A stretch of 64,000 nt of DNA, from positions 236,124,833-236,188,832 of the forward strand of contig CM054060.1 of assembly GCA_028641055.1 (NCBI GenBank), given 5' to 3'. Shown here one piece after another: positions 1 through 11,525 of the stretch (positions within the stretch are counted from its first letter, which is position 1; each line of letters opens with the position of its first letter). The translations under genes and the position numbers were made by a program. Origin of the DNA: Alopecurus myosuroides. Taxonomy: Eukaryota; Streptophyta; Magnoliopsida; Poales; Poaceae. Under the pieces are notes generated by a model, which did not search any database, was not told the origin of the DNA, and worked only from the letters and a program-made list of their open reading frames with translations.

Positions 1-290
1 ATGTTATAGTAGCAACATATATAACGCTCGCACAAGCCAACATACTTTTATGGGCCATCTGCTCCAACAGAGGTAACATTGCAGGTACAGTCACTCGACT
101 TCAAGCTCTCGTCTCTACGACTGAGCTAATCGAGTTACATCATGTGCTTAAACTAGTACTGCTACTACTGCGTAAGAAACCTGGCCATGTCGTAGTAGCA
201 ATCGAGGTGTAAGTACAAGCGATACTAGTTTACAGGGTGAAGTCCAATAAGCCAGCATATGGAGTCACATAACTCCCATTAATTTGCGAA

Positions 291-1538
291 TCAGTTGGGT
301 GCTTGAACTGCCTTGGGGAGAACTGCCATCGTCAGCTCGGGAGCAGAGGCCAACGGCAGGGCACGGCACTCAGCTGGTACCACCATGCCCGCCACCACCT
401 GATCTCCAACATCTTTCTCCATCTTAGCGGTGGCGGCGCACTCGTGTATGATGTTGAGCAGCACCGTCTCGAGGTCCTCGGCGTCGGCCCACCCGCGCAC
501 GTTGGCGCGGACGGCGCGGCGGTCGGCGACGATGAGGTCCCACACGGGGTAGCCCTTCCTCGGCATCATGTAGTCCCGCTCGGCCAGCTTCAGGGTCGGG
601 CAGTAGTCTCCCCTGCCGTCGCCCAGGTACACCACTCGCCTTCTCCTCTTCTTCCCCGCCGCCTTGGACAATTCTTGGAGCATCCCCTCCATCACCTTGC
701 CCTGAATATATTTTGCCACACAGATACACACAAAATTGAGTGAAAACTAGCAACGTACGTCCACTTCCACTGAGGTTTATGCATGTGTGCGTGCCAGGTG
801 CGTCACCTTGCACATGTTGGGAGGGCAGGTTTCGAGGGTGCAGCCGTGGCTGGCGCAGGAGCCATGGCGGAAGGCGTGGTGCGGGGAGATCCTGAGGCGG
901 CCGGCGGCGTCGACGTGCGCGGGGTTGGTGCTGATCTCCGAGAAGTAGCTGGCGAGGCCGTGGTGCGCGAGTACCGCGTCGATGAAGAAGGCGTTGGCGT
1001 CGCTGAGGATCCGCAGCTCGCACCCGAGAGCGTGCGCGGTCTTGATGGCCGCCACGACGTGAGGCGACAGCGGCGCCGTCCTCAGGCTGCCCGCGACGTC
1101 CTCGATCGACTTGCCTTGCGAGTGCAGCTCCCCCATCATGGCGTCCTGTTCAAAACAGAAGGCCCAACCCATTCTTAAAAAAAGTTTACCCTTTTTTTGC
1201 GTTACGTGTGCACACTCCACACAAACTGCAAAGACGGACGCTAACGTAACGCCGCTGATTTGGTTGATAGATCTCAATTGTTAATGGAGGAAAAGGGGAA
1301 AAGTTTCCTAATTATTGTCAGGTGTATAGTATAGATTCAAGAGACATCACGTCCGAATGCGATGAAACGAAACGGAGAGGCTTACGATGGCGGAGTTCCA
1401 TGGGAGGTGGAGCAGGAGGTCGTCGAACCGCTGGGTGGCGCCGAGGGCGTCGACGACCCAGTTGTCGCTGTCGCAGTCGATGATCGTCTTGTCAAAGTCG
1501 AACACCACCACCACGCCGGCGCCATTGCTCGCGGCCAT
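291..1538 (-). CDS. HAD-superfamily phosphatase (PHOSPHO1 / PS2-PEPC1-like), three exons
   Basis: Predicted join of exons 1538-1386, 1145-807 and 701-291 (300 aa). Both introns are phase 0 with GT..AG borders (donors GTAAG and GTGACG; acceptors AACAG and TTCAG). Motif I is DFDKT (D14, D16, T18), motif II is LSDAN (S99), motif III is probably K166, and motif IV is GDGRGDYCP (D192, D196). These match the plant HAD family that includes Arabidopsis PS2/PPsPase1 and PEPC1, soluble enzymes that release phosphate from pyrophosphate, phosphocholine or phosphoethanolamine. The length is close to what I recall for the family. No signal peptide or membrane segment is visible, so a cytosolic location is inferred. 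The start is the first ATG before motif I. The stop is at 291-293. Upstream lie a TATA box and a P1BS site, suggesting induction by phosphate starvation. Substrate cannot be read from sequence. All reading frames are intact, so this is probably a functional gene. Confidence 0.88.
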
Positions 1539-1652
1539 TGCTGCAGCTCTGCTCGGAGATATCTAACTCAACCAGGACAGAAGAGCCTTATATATGCGTG
1601 CTCAACAGAAATGAAGGTGTGTTGCACTGGTCGGATGGAACGCCATGGCCGC

Positions 1653-1663
1653 GGTATTTATAG
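1653..1663 (-). promoter_or_regulatory. TATA box of the HAD phosphatase gene
   Basis: On the minus strand this reads CTATAAATACC, a near-ideal plant TATA box. It lies 115 bp upstream of the ATG at 1538, predicting a start near 1625 and a 5' leader of about 85-90 nt. A second, weaker TATATAA-like stretch lies at 1587-1595, only about 50 bp from the ATG, and is the less likely core promoter. Confidence 0.7.
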
Positions 1664-1925
1664 GGCCGGGGCAGGCACAACGCGGACGTAAATCGAAATG
1701 GCAAAAGGAAGTACTATTGTTAATGGAATCTCATTACACACGGCAGCGTCCTCCTTAATACAGTGCTTAGTGGTAATGCGCTGTGATGCCGTCCCGCATT
1801 ATTGCGTCCCGTCGTCCACGAGATCGGGGCTCCTCCTTTTCCACGAAGGCGATCGGGGCTAAATTTGGGGGACGCACCAGCTAAAAGATGCCGGATTGAT
1901 TACTAATTGCCAGGATTGTGCTTGG

Positions 1926-1933
1926 GAATATTC
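1926..1933. promoter_or_regulatory. P1BS element (PHR1-type binding site)
   Basis: GAATATTC is a perfect match to the palindromic P1BS consensus GNATATNC, bound by PHR1-type MYB-CC factors. It lies about 390 bp upstream of the start codon of the HAD phosphatase and about 265 bp upstream of its TATA box. The family is known to be phosphate-starvation induced, so site and gene agree. A single 8-bp match can occur by chance. Confidence 0.55.
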
Positions 1934-2247
1934 TTGGAGCAGGCGAATGAATGGGCGATCCAGTGTTGTGCCTTCCTTAACCTTCCCGCCACCGCTTTTC
2001 AGGCGGTTATAACGGCTCACCCGTGGCAGACTCTCCTTTCCCAGATTTCCCGGGAGAAGAAGACGTTGGCTCTGTCTGCTGCCTACGCGTTGCGGCGGCG
2101 TGTGATCTTACTGAAGCAACCAATTTACACCAGCACTCCAGCACAGCTAACTGCACGATTGTGCGAGATTTCCTCGAGCAAGACTTATAGACAGTCATCG
2201 CCACATCGGATTTGAGGCAATCCGTGTGTCACAGCTCACATGGATCT

Positions 2248-2449
2248 AAGAGCAGCTCCAATAGCTAGAAAATACACATCTGCACACTGGGCATCTGCCC
2301 CAATTTTAAAAAAAATCATATTTCTAAATGTGAAAAAATCCGGAAAAAAATTACGAGCATACGAGTCCATGTTCTAAGAATAGCTCCAATAGCTGCTCTA
2401 TTTTAGGCACCAAAATGAGTTTGGAATAAAATTTACCGTAGAACGGCTG
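2248..2449. other. Decayed DNA-transposon-like sequence
   Basis: The phrase AGCTCCAATAGCT occurs near 2253 and again near 2383. The right end holds an 8-bp stem, TACCGTAG (2434-2441) against CTACGGTA (2452-2459). The wording resembles the ends of Harbinger/Tourist-type elements in grasses, but no terminal inverted repeat pair or target duplication could be fixed. The stretch 1934-2247 holds no recognisable gene. Confidence 0.3.
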
Positions 2450-2557
2450 TCCTACGGTAATTTTCCATTAATATATTTACAAAATTACAAAGATAAACAA
2501 ACGCTTAGAAAAAAAAGCAAACTATCCAATCCTAGTTTAGTCTAACATCAAAAGAAA

Positions 2558-4305
2558 TTAGTGATCTATTAAAACAGAAGCAATCCAACTAGTATGGATA
2601 GCTGCCTTATTAACTTTACATCTATGTTTCAAACTAAGAAGATTTTTATGAAATTTAATTTTTCCATGAGAGGAGTGCTGGAGTCAAATTATTGAAAATC
2701 TTGTCATTCCTCTGCTTCCAAATATTTCAGCAACCCATGATCAGAATCTCCATAGCAATGTCTTTGGGAAGGACTAAACACACAAAGCTGCATTCATCTA
2801 AATCATATATATGTGTCTTCTTTCCATTTGAGATAGATGTCCAACAATCCCTGGCAAAAGTGCAATCAAAGAAAAGGTGAAGAGCAGTCTCCTCCATATC
2901 TTCACTGCATAGGTCACAGTTATAGCTTCGGAGATGGAAAAAAATTCCTAGCCAACAAGTTTCTTGTATTGATTCTGTCATGAAGAAGTAGCCAAAAGAA
3001 AATCTTGTATCTAAGAATAGAAGCCGATTTCCAAATATACTAGAATATATTGTGGGGAAATGCATCAGACTTTAGGTGATCATATGCTTTTTTGGTAGTT
3101 AAAACAACACTATTCCAACTGTAACACCATGTGTCATGATTCGTGGTCAAACTCGAGTCCTAAATTTCTTCTTGAAGTATCACATACTGCTGAAATGCTT
3201 CAGTTGACAGAGGAAGATGAAAATTCTTAGAATTATCCGAGGAGGAAAGGAAATCCATGAATGACTGCTCTTTATTTATACAAAAGGAGTAAAGTTCTAG
3301 GAATCTCTCATGAAAGAAACTATCATTCCATTTTTTCAGCCCGGAATAAAACCGAGCTTCCATCTCCCACTTGACAAATAGCCATATGCTTATACATAGG
3401 TATTAACTTGATGATACTCCTCCACCAAAAGGAACCAGTAGGTCTGAAATCCACAACTCTGTTCAGGTATTAGCTTTCCTTAATTAGGTTGACCCATGGC
3501 AGATCATAATTATTTAAAAAATTATGGAGGTGTCTCACTAGAAGAGCTTTATTCTGAGGAAACAAGTCAAGAACTCCAAGGCCTCCTTGATCTCTGGGTT
3601 TACAAACTTTCTCCAAGGCAATAAGGGCAGTAACTCTGTCTTCCATTCCATATTTCATCCAAAAGAAATTCCTAAGCATTTTGTTGATCTCATAAAGGAT
3701 AGTATCTTGAATCAGCAGAGTGATTAAGTAGAACATTGGAAGGCTAGACTGATTTGATCAGAACCAACATTTCACCATAGAAAGCAAGATAGAGCATCCA
3801 GAAATTATGTCATTGATTCTAGCCAAGATTGGCATAAAGGCCACCACTTCAGGTTTGCCAGTATTCATAGGCATTCCAAGATATGTGAAAGGGAAAGTGC
3901 CTAGAGAGCAGCCAAATGCATCAACCATGACATCCAACCTGTCTTGCTCTAAATTTATAGGGATCATATTAGATTTGTTAGAATTGACTTTTAATCTATT
4001 GTAAGATGCAAAGTGTAGGAGAATATTCTTGGCATGATGCAGCTGATTGGGACATGCTTTCATAATAAGGATGGTATCCTCTGCATACTAGACAATTGGG
4101 GAACCAGGACATGCTTGAGATTGAATAGGGATTGAATTCGGAGAGTACCCATGGCTTCATTAATAATGACTTGAAGCAAATCTGCTGCCAAAACAAAAAT
4201 CAATGGGGATAGAGGGTATCCTTGTCTCACACTGCTTTTACAAAGGAATTGCATGCCTAGGATACCATTTAGTAATACAGAGGAAAAAACTGAAGAGTAG
4301 ATCAT
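2558..4305 (-). pseudogene. LINE ORF2, reverse transcriptase C-terminal part and zf-RVT domain (broken)
   Basis: Fragments in several minus frames give, in order, the RT block VRQGYPLSPLIFVLAADLL (about 4220), the block TFPFTYLGMPMN (about 3890), a connector with FFWMKYG and QGGLGVLDL (about 3600), and a zinc-binding RVT domain with CDLCSEDMEETALHLFFDC (about 2890). Normal L1 elements have VRQGDPLSPL, so a key position is changed. Many stops and frameshifts separate the blocks, so it cannot encode an active enzyme. The catalytic YADD box is not clearly readable here. The RT N-terminal part lies across the insertion, at 11175-11525. Confidence 0.85.
4301..4305. repeat. Target-site duplication ATCAT, left copy
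   Basis: ATCAT lies directly outside the left LTR and is repeated at 11170-11174 directly outside the right LTR. Removing the element and one copy joins the LINE reading frame without a break. Confidence 0.9.
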
Positions 4306-5901
4306 TGATGGGAGCTGCTTGCTCTCGTTGATAAACCCCAAGAGGAAGGTTGTGAAGAGTGCAGCGGCAAGTTTTCCCTCTGTAAGAAACCAAGGTTTAA
4401 TCGACCAGTAGGAGGAAGGAGTAACTTCAGAAGGTTGAAGCAGCTGAGATGGCAGGGCGCACTACCGGTTCAGAAGCAACGTGGAACCTACACAACACAA
4501 TCAAATCACTTTGCCCCAACGAAGCAGTGAGGTTGTTAATCTCACCGGTTTTGTTGAACACAAAGAGGTTAAACGTATGGTGTGGAAAACAGTAGGAAAA
4601 CAATATGAAAGTAGTAGCAGCAGTATGAAAGCAGTAGGTGTTTTATCAGTATGAGGAAAAAGGACCGGGGTCCACAGTTCACTAGTGGTGTCTCTCCTTG
4701 AAAGATAAATAACATGTGTGGTGAAAAAATTACAGCTGGGCAATTCACATAAATGAAGGATGGACCGTAGTAGTGCATATGCAACACATAAAGATTACTA
4801 TGTGATTCTTGTGGGCATTACAACAAAATACATAGACCGTCATCCAACTGCGTCTATGTCTAATAATCCACACTCCGAATATCATCCGAACAAACATTGG
4901 GTATTAAGTTGCTAGCAACAGATTATCGCAGTAAGAAAAGTGTGTAGTGTAAACAATGTAAACTAGGTAAATACTGTTGTTTTCTCCCTAATGGCAACAA
5001 CACATCCTCCATCCGTCACGTTTCTGTCACTCGAGCACAGATGCAAAGGAGGCATGAACCCAGTATCGAGCATAAATACTCCCTCTTAGAGTTAATATCA
5101 TTTACTTGGCTAGAGCATCTACTAATAACGAAGAGCATGCAAGATCATAAATAACATATGCATGAAGATAACATGATAGATTGATAATGAGAAGACATAT
5201 CATTCAACATTCATCAGATCGCAGCAAACACAACATGTAGCGTTACATAAAGATGATCTCGATCATGTGAGGCATCTCACGAGATCTAAACATGAGGAAG
5301 AAAGTGGAGAGAACAACCATCTAGCTACTACTATGGACCCGTAGTCCAGGGATGAACTACTCACGCATCACTTCGGAGGAGGGCATGGTGGTGTAGACCC
5401 CTCGGGTGATGAATTCCCCTCCCGGCAGGGTGCCGGGGAGAGCTCCAGAACCCTCCCGATCTCGGGATTTCGATGGCGGCGGCCTCGGTTGTTTTTCGGG
5501 ACGAAGTGGTATATCTTTAGGGTTTACGTCTCGGGGGGGGGGGGTATAAATAGGCGAAAGGGAAAACGCGGTGGAGGCCTGGGGGCTCCAAACCACGCCA
5601 TGGCGCAGCCAGGGGGCGCCGCCCTATGGTGTGCGCTCCCTGTGGCCCCCTCCGGGTCTCTTCGAGACTCCGTGGAACCTTCGGGAATTCTAGGACCTCC
5701 GGACTTCGAATTTTCCAATTCCGAGAATACTTCAAGAACAACTTTTCTGAAACTAAAAACAACAGAAAACAGAGAACTGGCTCTGTGGCATCTTGTCAAT
5801 AGGTTAGTCCGGAAAATCGATAAAAATGACATAAGTGTATAGCAAACAACATGAAAACAACATGGAACATCAGAAATTAAGGATAAGTTTATGATGTATC
5901 A
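4306..5901 (-). repeat. 3' LTR of the gypsy-type element
   Basis: Aligns over its whole length with 9589-11169. The first 16 plus-strand bases differ from the other copy at three positions. A TATA-like TATTTATA (minus strand) lies at 5545-5552 in a G-rich setting. Confidence 0.9.
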
Positions 5902-5916
5902 ACATCCCGAAGCTTA
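5902..5916 (-). other. Polypurine tract candidate of the gypsy-type element
   Basis: The minus strand reads TAAGCTTCGGGATGT immediately before the 3' LTR. Related grass elements carry a similar GCTTGGGGATG tract at this place. Confidence 0.5.
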
Positions 5917-8769
5917 GTTCCTATTCGTCCTCGAGTAGGTAAACGATAAAAACACATAATTTCTGAGGTGACATGATACCAACATAAATTTGATCATCAA
6001 TAATGTAAAAGTATAAGTAAGTTGAGAACATAGAATTTAAACACAAGCATGATAAATATAAGTTTAATAATAAAACATAGCAATCATATCGCATCATGAA
6101 AAGTAACACAAATAAAAGATCATGAATAAAAATGCAACGAAAGATATACGTTTGTTTCAAGTATAGAGAAAACATGTCAAAGTGATATTTCGCTAGTCCT
6201 TAAGAGTGGGGCAAAACATAAATGCTAGAACACCTTCAAAATTCATGAGGAAGACTAGAAAAAATAATTAGAGAACAAGCAATAACACATCATGAATCAA
6301 TTAATAATGTTTCTGGGACAAATGCACATAAAACTCAGAATGGAAACTATTCTCTCTCAGTTGTGCATAAAGTTAGAAGATGGAGACTCAACATAAAAGT
6401 AAAAGAAAGGCCCTTCGCAGAGGGAAGCATGGATCACTCATGTGCTAGAGCTTTTATTTTATTAAAAATAAGTATAAAAACTTGACACTCCTCCCATCCA
6501 TCTTACACAAACCATGGCTAACCGAATCCTTGGGTGCCTGCCAAGAATCACATACCGTGGAGGAGTATCTATATATTTTTATAGAGGTGTATGCTTATGT
6601 CAACGAATGGTAAACAGAAAATACAGTACATCACAAGCGAACTAGACTTCACAAGAGCGGCTCCCATAGAAGGACGCGTCTGGGTAGAAGGTCATCCCTC
6701 TTTCTCTTTTGTTTACATAATTATGCTTTGACTGATAAATCAGGGGCAAAAATAGTGAAGAGAATTTGTTGTTATTAATTTGGGGTTGGGCACCCCGCTG
6801 CCAGCACTTCTATCATTGGATAAGCGGATGAAGCCACTAGTCCAGGGGTGAAAGTCCAATCAACAAGTGAGACAAAGATTCTCTATTTACGTCCTCATGA
6901 GCTAAAACATGAGTAATTTTGAAAGTTTTAAAGGTAACACATGAGCAATTTACTTTGGAGTGGCTGTTAAATACCACATGTAGGTAGGTATGGTGGACAC
7001 AATGGGAAAAATTTCGTTTTTGGGAGTTGGATGCACGAGTAGAGCTCATACTCAGTACAGGTGGAGGCTAGCAAAAGACTGGGAGCGACAAATGAAGAGA
7101 GCATAAGAGACATAATCATGCATAGCGACATAAACGTAATTAATCAAAGCATAAGTGGTACCACAAGTTCAAAAACTAAATGATCATGCAGGCTATAAGT
7201 GACTGGTTCATAGTCATAAACATGGTGTGAGCATGCGCCAAGTCAACCAAATAAAACATTCAAAGGATAACACCACAAATTTATGTTTCAATATGACAAG
7301 AACAACTCATGATTCTTTCGATGGCACATCAAACACTCTCAGCTATTTGAGGCTAATCATGCTTCTAAATAACCACTAGGCTTTAGAATTAAAATAACAT
7401 CTAGCATGATATGAAAAAGTCTAGCCACAGTCTATACAAGCTTCTACTTGCACCGTTATAAATTCTACTACAAGGAGCAATTTCTTTCCCCAACAAGCAC
7501 CATACAAAACTTGCTTTAACAAAAACTCTCTAAATGCTACAGCAAGAAAACATCAGAGTACTCACATAAAACTACTAAAAATAACAGCTCTGAACAAGAG
7601 ATGCAATGAAAACAAGAGCTAAACAGGAAATTTTACAGCAGCTTGAAGAAAAACTAAGAATACTAGCATAGAAAGTATTCAAACGAAAAAGCGGAGCGTG
7701 TCTCTCTCCCAAACAAGGAATGCTAGGGTCCAACTATATTATTTCAGCAAGGAAAACAAAAGAAAACAAAGGAAAACAAAATAAAAATAAACCGACGCTC
7801 CAAGTAAACTTCATATGATGTGACCGAATAAAAATATAGTTTCCCTAGAAGTGACCTGATAGATTGTTGATGAAGAAGGGGATGCCTTGGGCATACCCAA
7901 GCTTAGATGCTTGAGTATTATTAAAATATAATTGGATGGACCACGGGGGCATCCCCAAGCTTTGACCTTGCACTCTTTTTATCACATATATCACCCTCTT
8001 CTCTTGACCCTTGAAAACTTCTTTCACACCACACTCAAAAAGTAATTCGCATTAGAGGGTTAGTGAAACAATCAAAAATCCATTGGTTCTGTATGGCACA
8101 AGTTCTATTGATACTTTTAAACACTAGCTACAGCCACTGATGTTTCGTGAAACAAAGAAAACCACTTGTCATCACAAAAGAGCAAATGCAAGAAAAATGG
8201 GAGAATCTGTCAAAACCAGAATAGTGTATAAAGACGAATTTTTTTGAGGAACTTACGTTTCTCAGATCGAACAACTTAAAGAACAAAAAATTTGCAGAAT
8301 TAGCCGAGGAATAAGCACAAGAAATTTCAGGTCATTATTATTTTTCTATGATTTATACGATTATTTACGATGGACAGCAGAAATTTGTTTCTTGCGCAGA
8401 AATCCGAAAACCAACTCCAACTCTCGTCAGAAACATTACTTGGAACAAATAAAACATGAAAAGAAAGATACAAAGGAGTTTCTAAAGAAGTATACAACCC
8501 CTTGACTCAAAGAAAACATAGAAAAACAAAGCAAAAATAAAACCATGGGTTATCTCCTAAGAAGTGCTTTTCTTTAACGCCTTTTAGCTAGGCCCAGAAA
8601 AGTGGATTCACGTGTTTTCAAGTGGAGAAGCATCCAAATCAATAATTTCCTCCAAAACCCAATTGTAGAAATGGGTACCTTAGACACCCCTGAAGATGAT
8701 TCAACATGCAAATCACTTTTAGTTTCACTAAAAGTTTTATTAATTTTAAGCACGTTAGGGGATTTCGGT
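5917..8769 (-). other. Non-coding interior of the gypsy-type element
   Basis: AT-rich DNA with no reading frame resembling a retroelement protein on either strand. Around 7880-7960 there are two copies of a CATCCCCAAGCTT-like motif in opposite orientation, related to the tract next to the 3' LTR, possibly a relic of a second polypurine tract. Confidence 0.55.
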
Positions 8770-9317
8770 TTAGGTGCCATGGGGACATACATAATTTTTT
8801 TTCTCTTTTCCCACAAATGGTTTCTCGCTTTTAAACTTGAGAGAAGAAAAGGTTGAGCTTAAAGTTTCCATAGCATCTTCTAATTTACCAATCCTCATAT
8901 TTTGACTATCATGGATATTGCTAGCTTCTAAAACAGTGATTTTCTCGTTGATACTTACTATTGATTCATTAACTTTGCTAGCATTATCAAGGAACCTTGT
9001 AAATTTTTTCTCTATAGAGTTTAGATTTTTAATGACATCATACAAAGTGATTTCAGTTTTAACAACTTTAGTAGGTGGTGTTCCAACTAAACTTTCAATT
9101 AAATTACAGGCTTCCAAAGCAGGCGTTCCCAGAAAATTACTGCATGTAAGAGTGTCTAGAACATAGCTATACCAGCTAGTAATACCAACATAAAAATTCC
9201 TAAGGAGTATTTCTTACAGAATCTATGATGAGAATCACTTATCCTATACCAAGCATATTTCAAACTTTCTCCCCCTTGTTGCTTAAAGGAACAAACTTCA
9301 ACCTCAGGAACACTCAT
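8770..9317 (-). pseudogene. Truncated gag-like protein of the gypsy-type element
   Basis: The reading starts at ATG 9317 (MSVPEVEVCSFKQQ), followed by a segment containing WYRISDSHHRF typical of gag proteins in grass gypsy elements. It shifts frame near 9205 and continues with TSWYSYVLDTL, NFLGTPALEACNLIES and a coiled-coil-like stretch (KVNESIVSINEKITVLEAS), ending at 8770. No zinc knuckle and no protease follow. It may be a vestige kept because it overlaps packaging signals rather than a working capsid protein. The family assignment comes from recalled sequence style. Confidence 0.65.
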
Positions 9318-9485
9318 TTTAGCAAGACTAAAAACACGAATAAAACTACAGCTAGAATAAGAACTATTTTTTTGTGTGTTTTTGATAAAGAGAAGAAAAC
9401 AAGACAAAATAAAATAAACTAAGAAAAACAAAAACAAAGAAAAGAGATGGGAAGTGAGAGACTCCCCTTGCAGAAATTCTCTTCC

Positions 9486-9503
9486 TCCCCGGCAATGACG
9501 CCA
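9486..9503 (-). other. Second primer-binding-site-like copy
   Basis: The minus strand reads TGGCGTCATTGCCGGGGA, 77 bp further into the element than the main PBS and differing from it by one base. The flanking TTTTC is also shared, so this is a local duplication of the PBS region. Confidence 0.6.
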
Positions 9504-9562
9504 GAAAACTTGTTGATGGTGCGTAGTTGACGAGAGACTTCTTGCTGATGATGACTTTGAAA

Positions 9563-9580
9563 TCCCCGGCAATGGCGCCA
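9563..9580 (-). other. Primer binding site, tRNA-Asp type
   Basis: The minus strand reads TGGCGCCATTGCCGGGGA, 8 nt downstream of the 5' LTR end at 9589. It differs at one position from the TGGCGCCGTTGCCGGGGA that I recall as complementary to plant tRNA-Asp and used by many gypsy elements. Confidence 0.75.
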
Positions 9581-9588
9581 GAAAAGCT

Positions 9589-11169
9589 TGAGGCGAGATG
9601 CTTGCTCTCGTTGGCAAACCCCAAGTGGAAGGTTGTGAAGAGTGCAGCGGCAAGTTTTCCCTCAGTAAGAAACCAAGGTTTAATCGACTAGTAGGAGGAA
9701 GGAGTAACTTCAGAAGGTTGAAGCAGCTGAGATGGCAAGGCACACTACTGGTTCAGAAGCAACGTGGAACCTACACAACACAATCAAATCACTTTGCCCC
9801 AACGAAGCAGTGAGGTTACCAATCTCAACGGTTTTGCTGAACACAAAGAGGTTAAACATATGGTGTGTAAAACAGTAGGAAAACAGTATGAAAGCAGTAG
9901 CAGCAGTATGAAAGCAGTAGGTGTTTTATCAGTATGAGGAAAAAGGACCGGGGTCCACAATTCACTAGTGGTGTCTCTCCGTGGAAGATAAATAACATGT
10001 GTGGTGAACAAATTACAGCTGGGCAATTGACAGAAATGGAGGCTGCACCGTAGTGCATATGCAAGACATAAAGATTACTATGTGATTCATGCGGGCATTA
10101 CAACAAAATATATAGACCGTCATCCAACTGCATCTACGTCTAATAATCCACCCTATGAATATCATCCGAACAAACGTTGGGTATTAAGTTGCTAGCAACA
10201 GATTATCGATGTAAGCAAAGTGTATAATGTAAACAATGTAAACTAGGTAAATAATGTTGTTTTCTCCCTAATGGCAGCAACACATCCTCCATCCGTCACG
10301 TTTCTATCACTTGAGCACATATGCAAAGGAGGCATGAACCCACTATCGAGCATAAATACTCCCTCTTGGAGTTACTAGCATCTACTTGGCCAGAGCATCT
10401 ACTAATAACGGAGAGCATGCAAGATCATAAATAACATATGCATGAAGATAACATGATAGATTGATAATCATAAGACGTAGCATTCAACATTCATCATATC
10501 CCAGCAAACACAACATGTAGCATTAGATAAAGATGATCTCGATCATGTGAGGCAGCTCACGAGATCTAAACATGAGGTACAAAGTGGAGAGAACAACCAT
10601 CTAGCTACTGCTATGGACACGTAGTACAGGGATGAACTACTCACACATCACTTCGGAGGAGGTCATGGTGGTGTAGACCCCTCCGGTGATGAATTCCCCT
10701 CATGGCAGGGTGTCGTGGAGAGCTCCAGAACCCTCCTGATCACGGGATGACGATGACGGCGGCCTCGGGTGTTTTTCGGGATGAAGTGGTATATCTTTAG
10801 GGTTTACGTCACGGGGGGTATAAATAGGCGAAAGGGCGAAGGCGGTGGAGGCCTGGGGGCCCCACACCTCCCCATGGCGCTGCCAGGGGGCGCGCCTCCT
10901 TATGGTGTGGCCCCCCTCCGGGTCTCTTTGGGACTTCATGGAACCTTCAAGATTTCTAGGACCTCCGGACTTCGAATTTTCCAATTCCGAGAATATTTCC
11001 AGAACAACTTTTCTGAAACTAAAAACAGGGAACTGGCTCTGTGGCATCTTGTCAATAGGTTAGTCCGGAAAATCGATAAACATGACATAAAGTGTATAGC
11101 AAACATGTGGGAAACAACATGAAAACAACATGGACCATCAGAAATTTAGGATATGTTTATGACGTATCA
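9589..11169 (-). repeat. 5' LTR of the gypsy-type element
   Basis: 1581 bp, paired with 4306-5901. The TATA-like element is at 10819-10826. Read on the minus strand, transcription would start in this copy and run towards the gag remnant. Confidence 0.9.
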
Positions 11170-11174
11170 ATCAT
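11170..11174. repeat. Target-site duplication ATCAT, right copy
   Basis: Matches 4301-4305 exactly. Confidence 0.9.
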
Positions 11175-11525
11175 CTCAATCCATTTCATCCATTTGGATC
11201 CAAAGCCTTTAGACACTAAAATTTCTTGAATTGTCTTGTGTTCAAGCATCTCAAATGCCTTCTGAAAGTCCAACTTCAGAATGACACATTCTAAGTTACT
11301 GTTATTGCAAAGATGAATGTATTCATAGACCTAGGACAGGACAGTCTTGAATGGATTTAGCTTTAATGAAACCATATTGATTGGCATGGATAAATCTATG
11401 CATCATCTTCTGCAGTCTATTTGCCAACAGCTTTGTGCTGACCTTAAAGGAGAAGTTTAATAGGGAAATTGGCCTGGAATTAGAAGAACTGCTAGGGAAA
11501 AAGGGAATTTCTAGGGCACAAATAA
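11175..11525 (-). pseudogene. LINE ORF2, reverse transcriptase N-terminal part (continues at 4305)
   Basis: Minus-strand reading gives the RT block SRPISLLNFSFKVSTKLLANRL, then HANQYGFIKAKSIQDC, then VILKLDFQKAFEMLEH, then FGSKWMKWIE. This is the L1 RT palm region, with the first catalytic aspartate in LDFQKAF. The last codons join directly to MIYSSVFSSVLLNG at 4305 when the gypsy element and one TSD copy are removed. The LINE stops near 11525, where sequence resembling a Copia LTR starts, so it is 5'-truncated. Confidence 0.85.

Larger units (their letters stand above)
2450..4305 (-). mobile_element. LINE (L1 type), 3' part
   Basis: This is the 3' half of a non-LTR retrotransposon. The 3' end is near 2450, where minus-strand sequence ends in a T/A-rich tail. 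The coding part runs from 4305 down to a stop at 2558-2560. The element continues at 11175-~11525 because a gypsy element is inserted at 4306. It is 5'-truncated: no endonuclease domain is found. Confidence 0.85.
4306..11169 (-). mobile_element. Non-autonomous Ty3/gypsy-type LTR retrotransposon (gag remnant, no pol)
   Basis: A 6.86 kb element in minus orientation, bounded by LTRs of 1596 and 1581 bp and a 5-bp TSD. The LTR starts TGATAC on the minus strand and ends in CA. A tRNA-Asp-type primer binding site follows the 5' LTR after 8 nt, and a short purine-rich tract precedes the 3' LTR. Of the 3.7 kb interior, only about 0.55 kb next to the PBS is coding-like (a truncated gag). No protease, RT, RNase H or integrase block is found in any frame, so the element must have depended on enzymes from a relative. 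The LTRs differ by scattered substitutions and small indels, so it is not recent. The family name is left open. Confidence 0.88.

Noticed and set aside
303..1178. Plus-strand open frames (146 and 131 aa) over the phosphatase
   Set aside because: They are GC-rich shadows of the minus-strand exons and show no family motif.
1907..2215. 102-aa plus-strand frame upstream of the phosphatase
   Set aside because: No recognisable domain; overlaps the promoter region with the P1BS; likely chance.
5530..5552. Plus-strand TATAAATA in the LTR as a plus-strand promoter
   Set aside because: The LTR, PBS and gag remnant all point to minus orientation, where TATTTATA serves; plus-strand use has no supporting gene.
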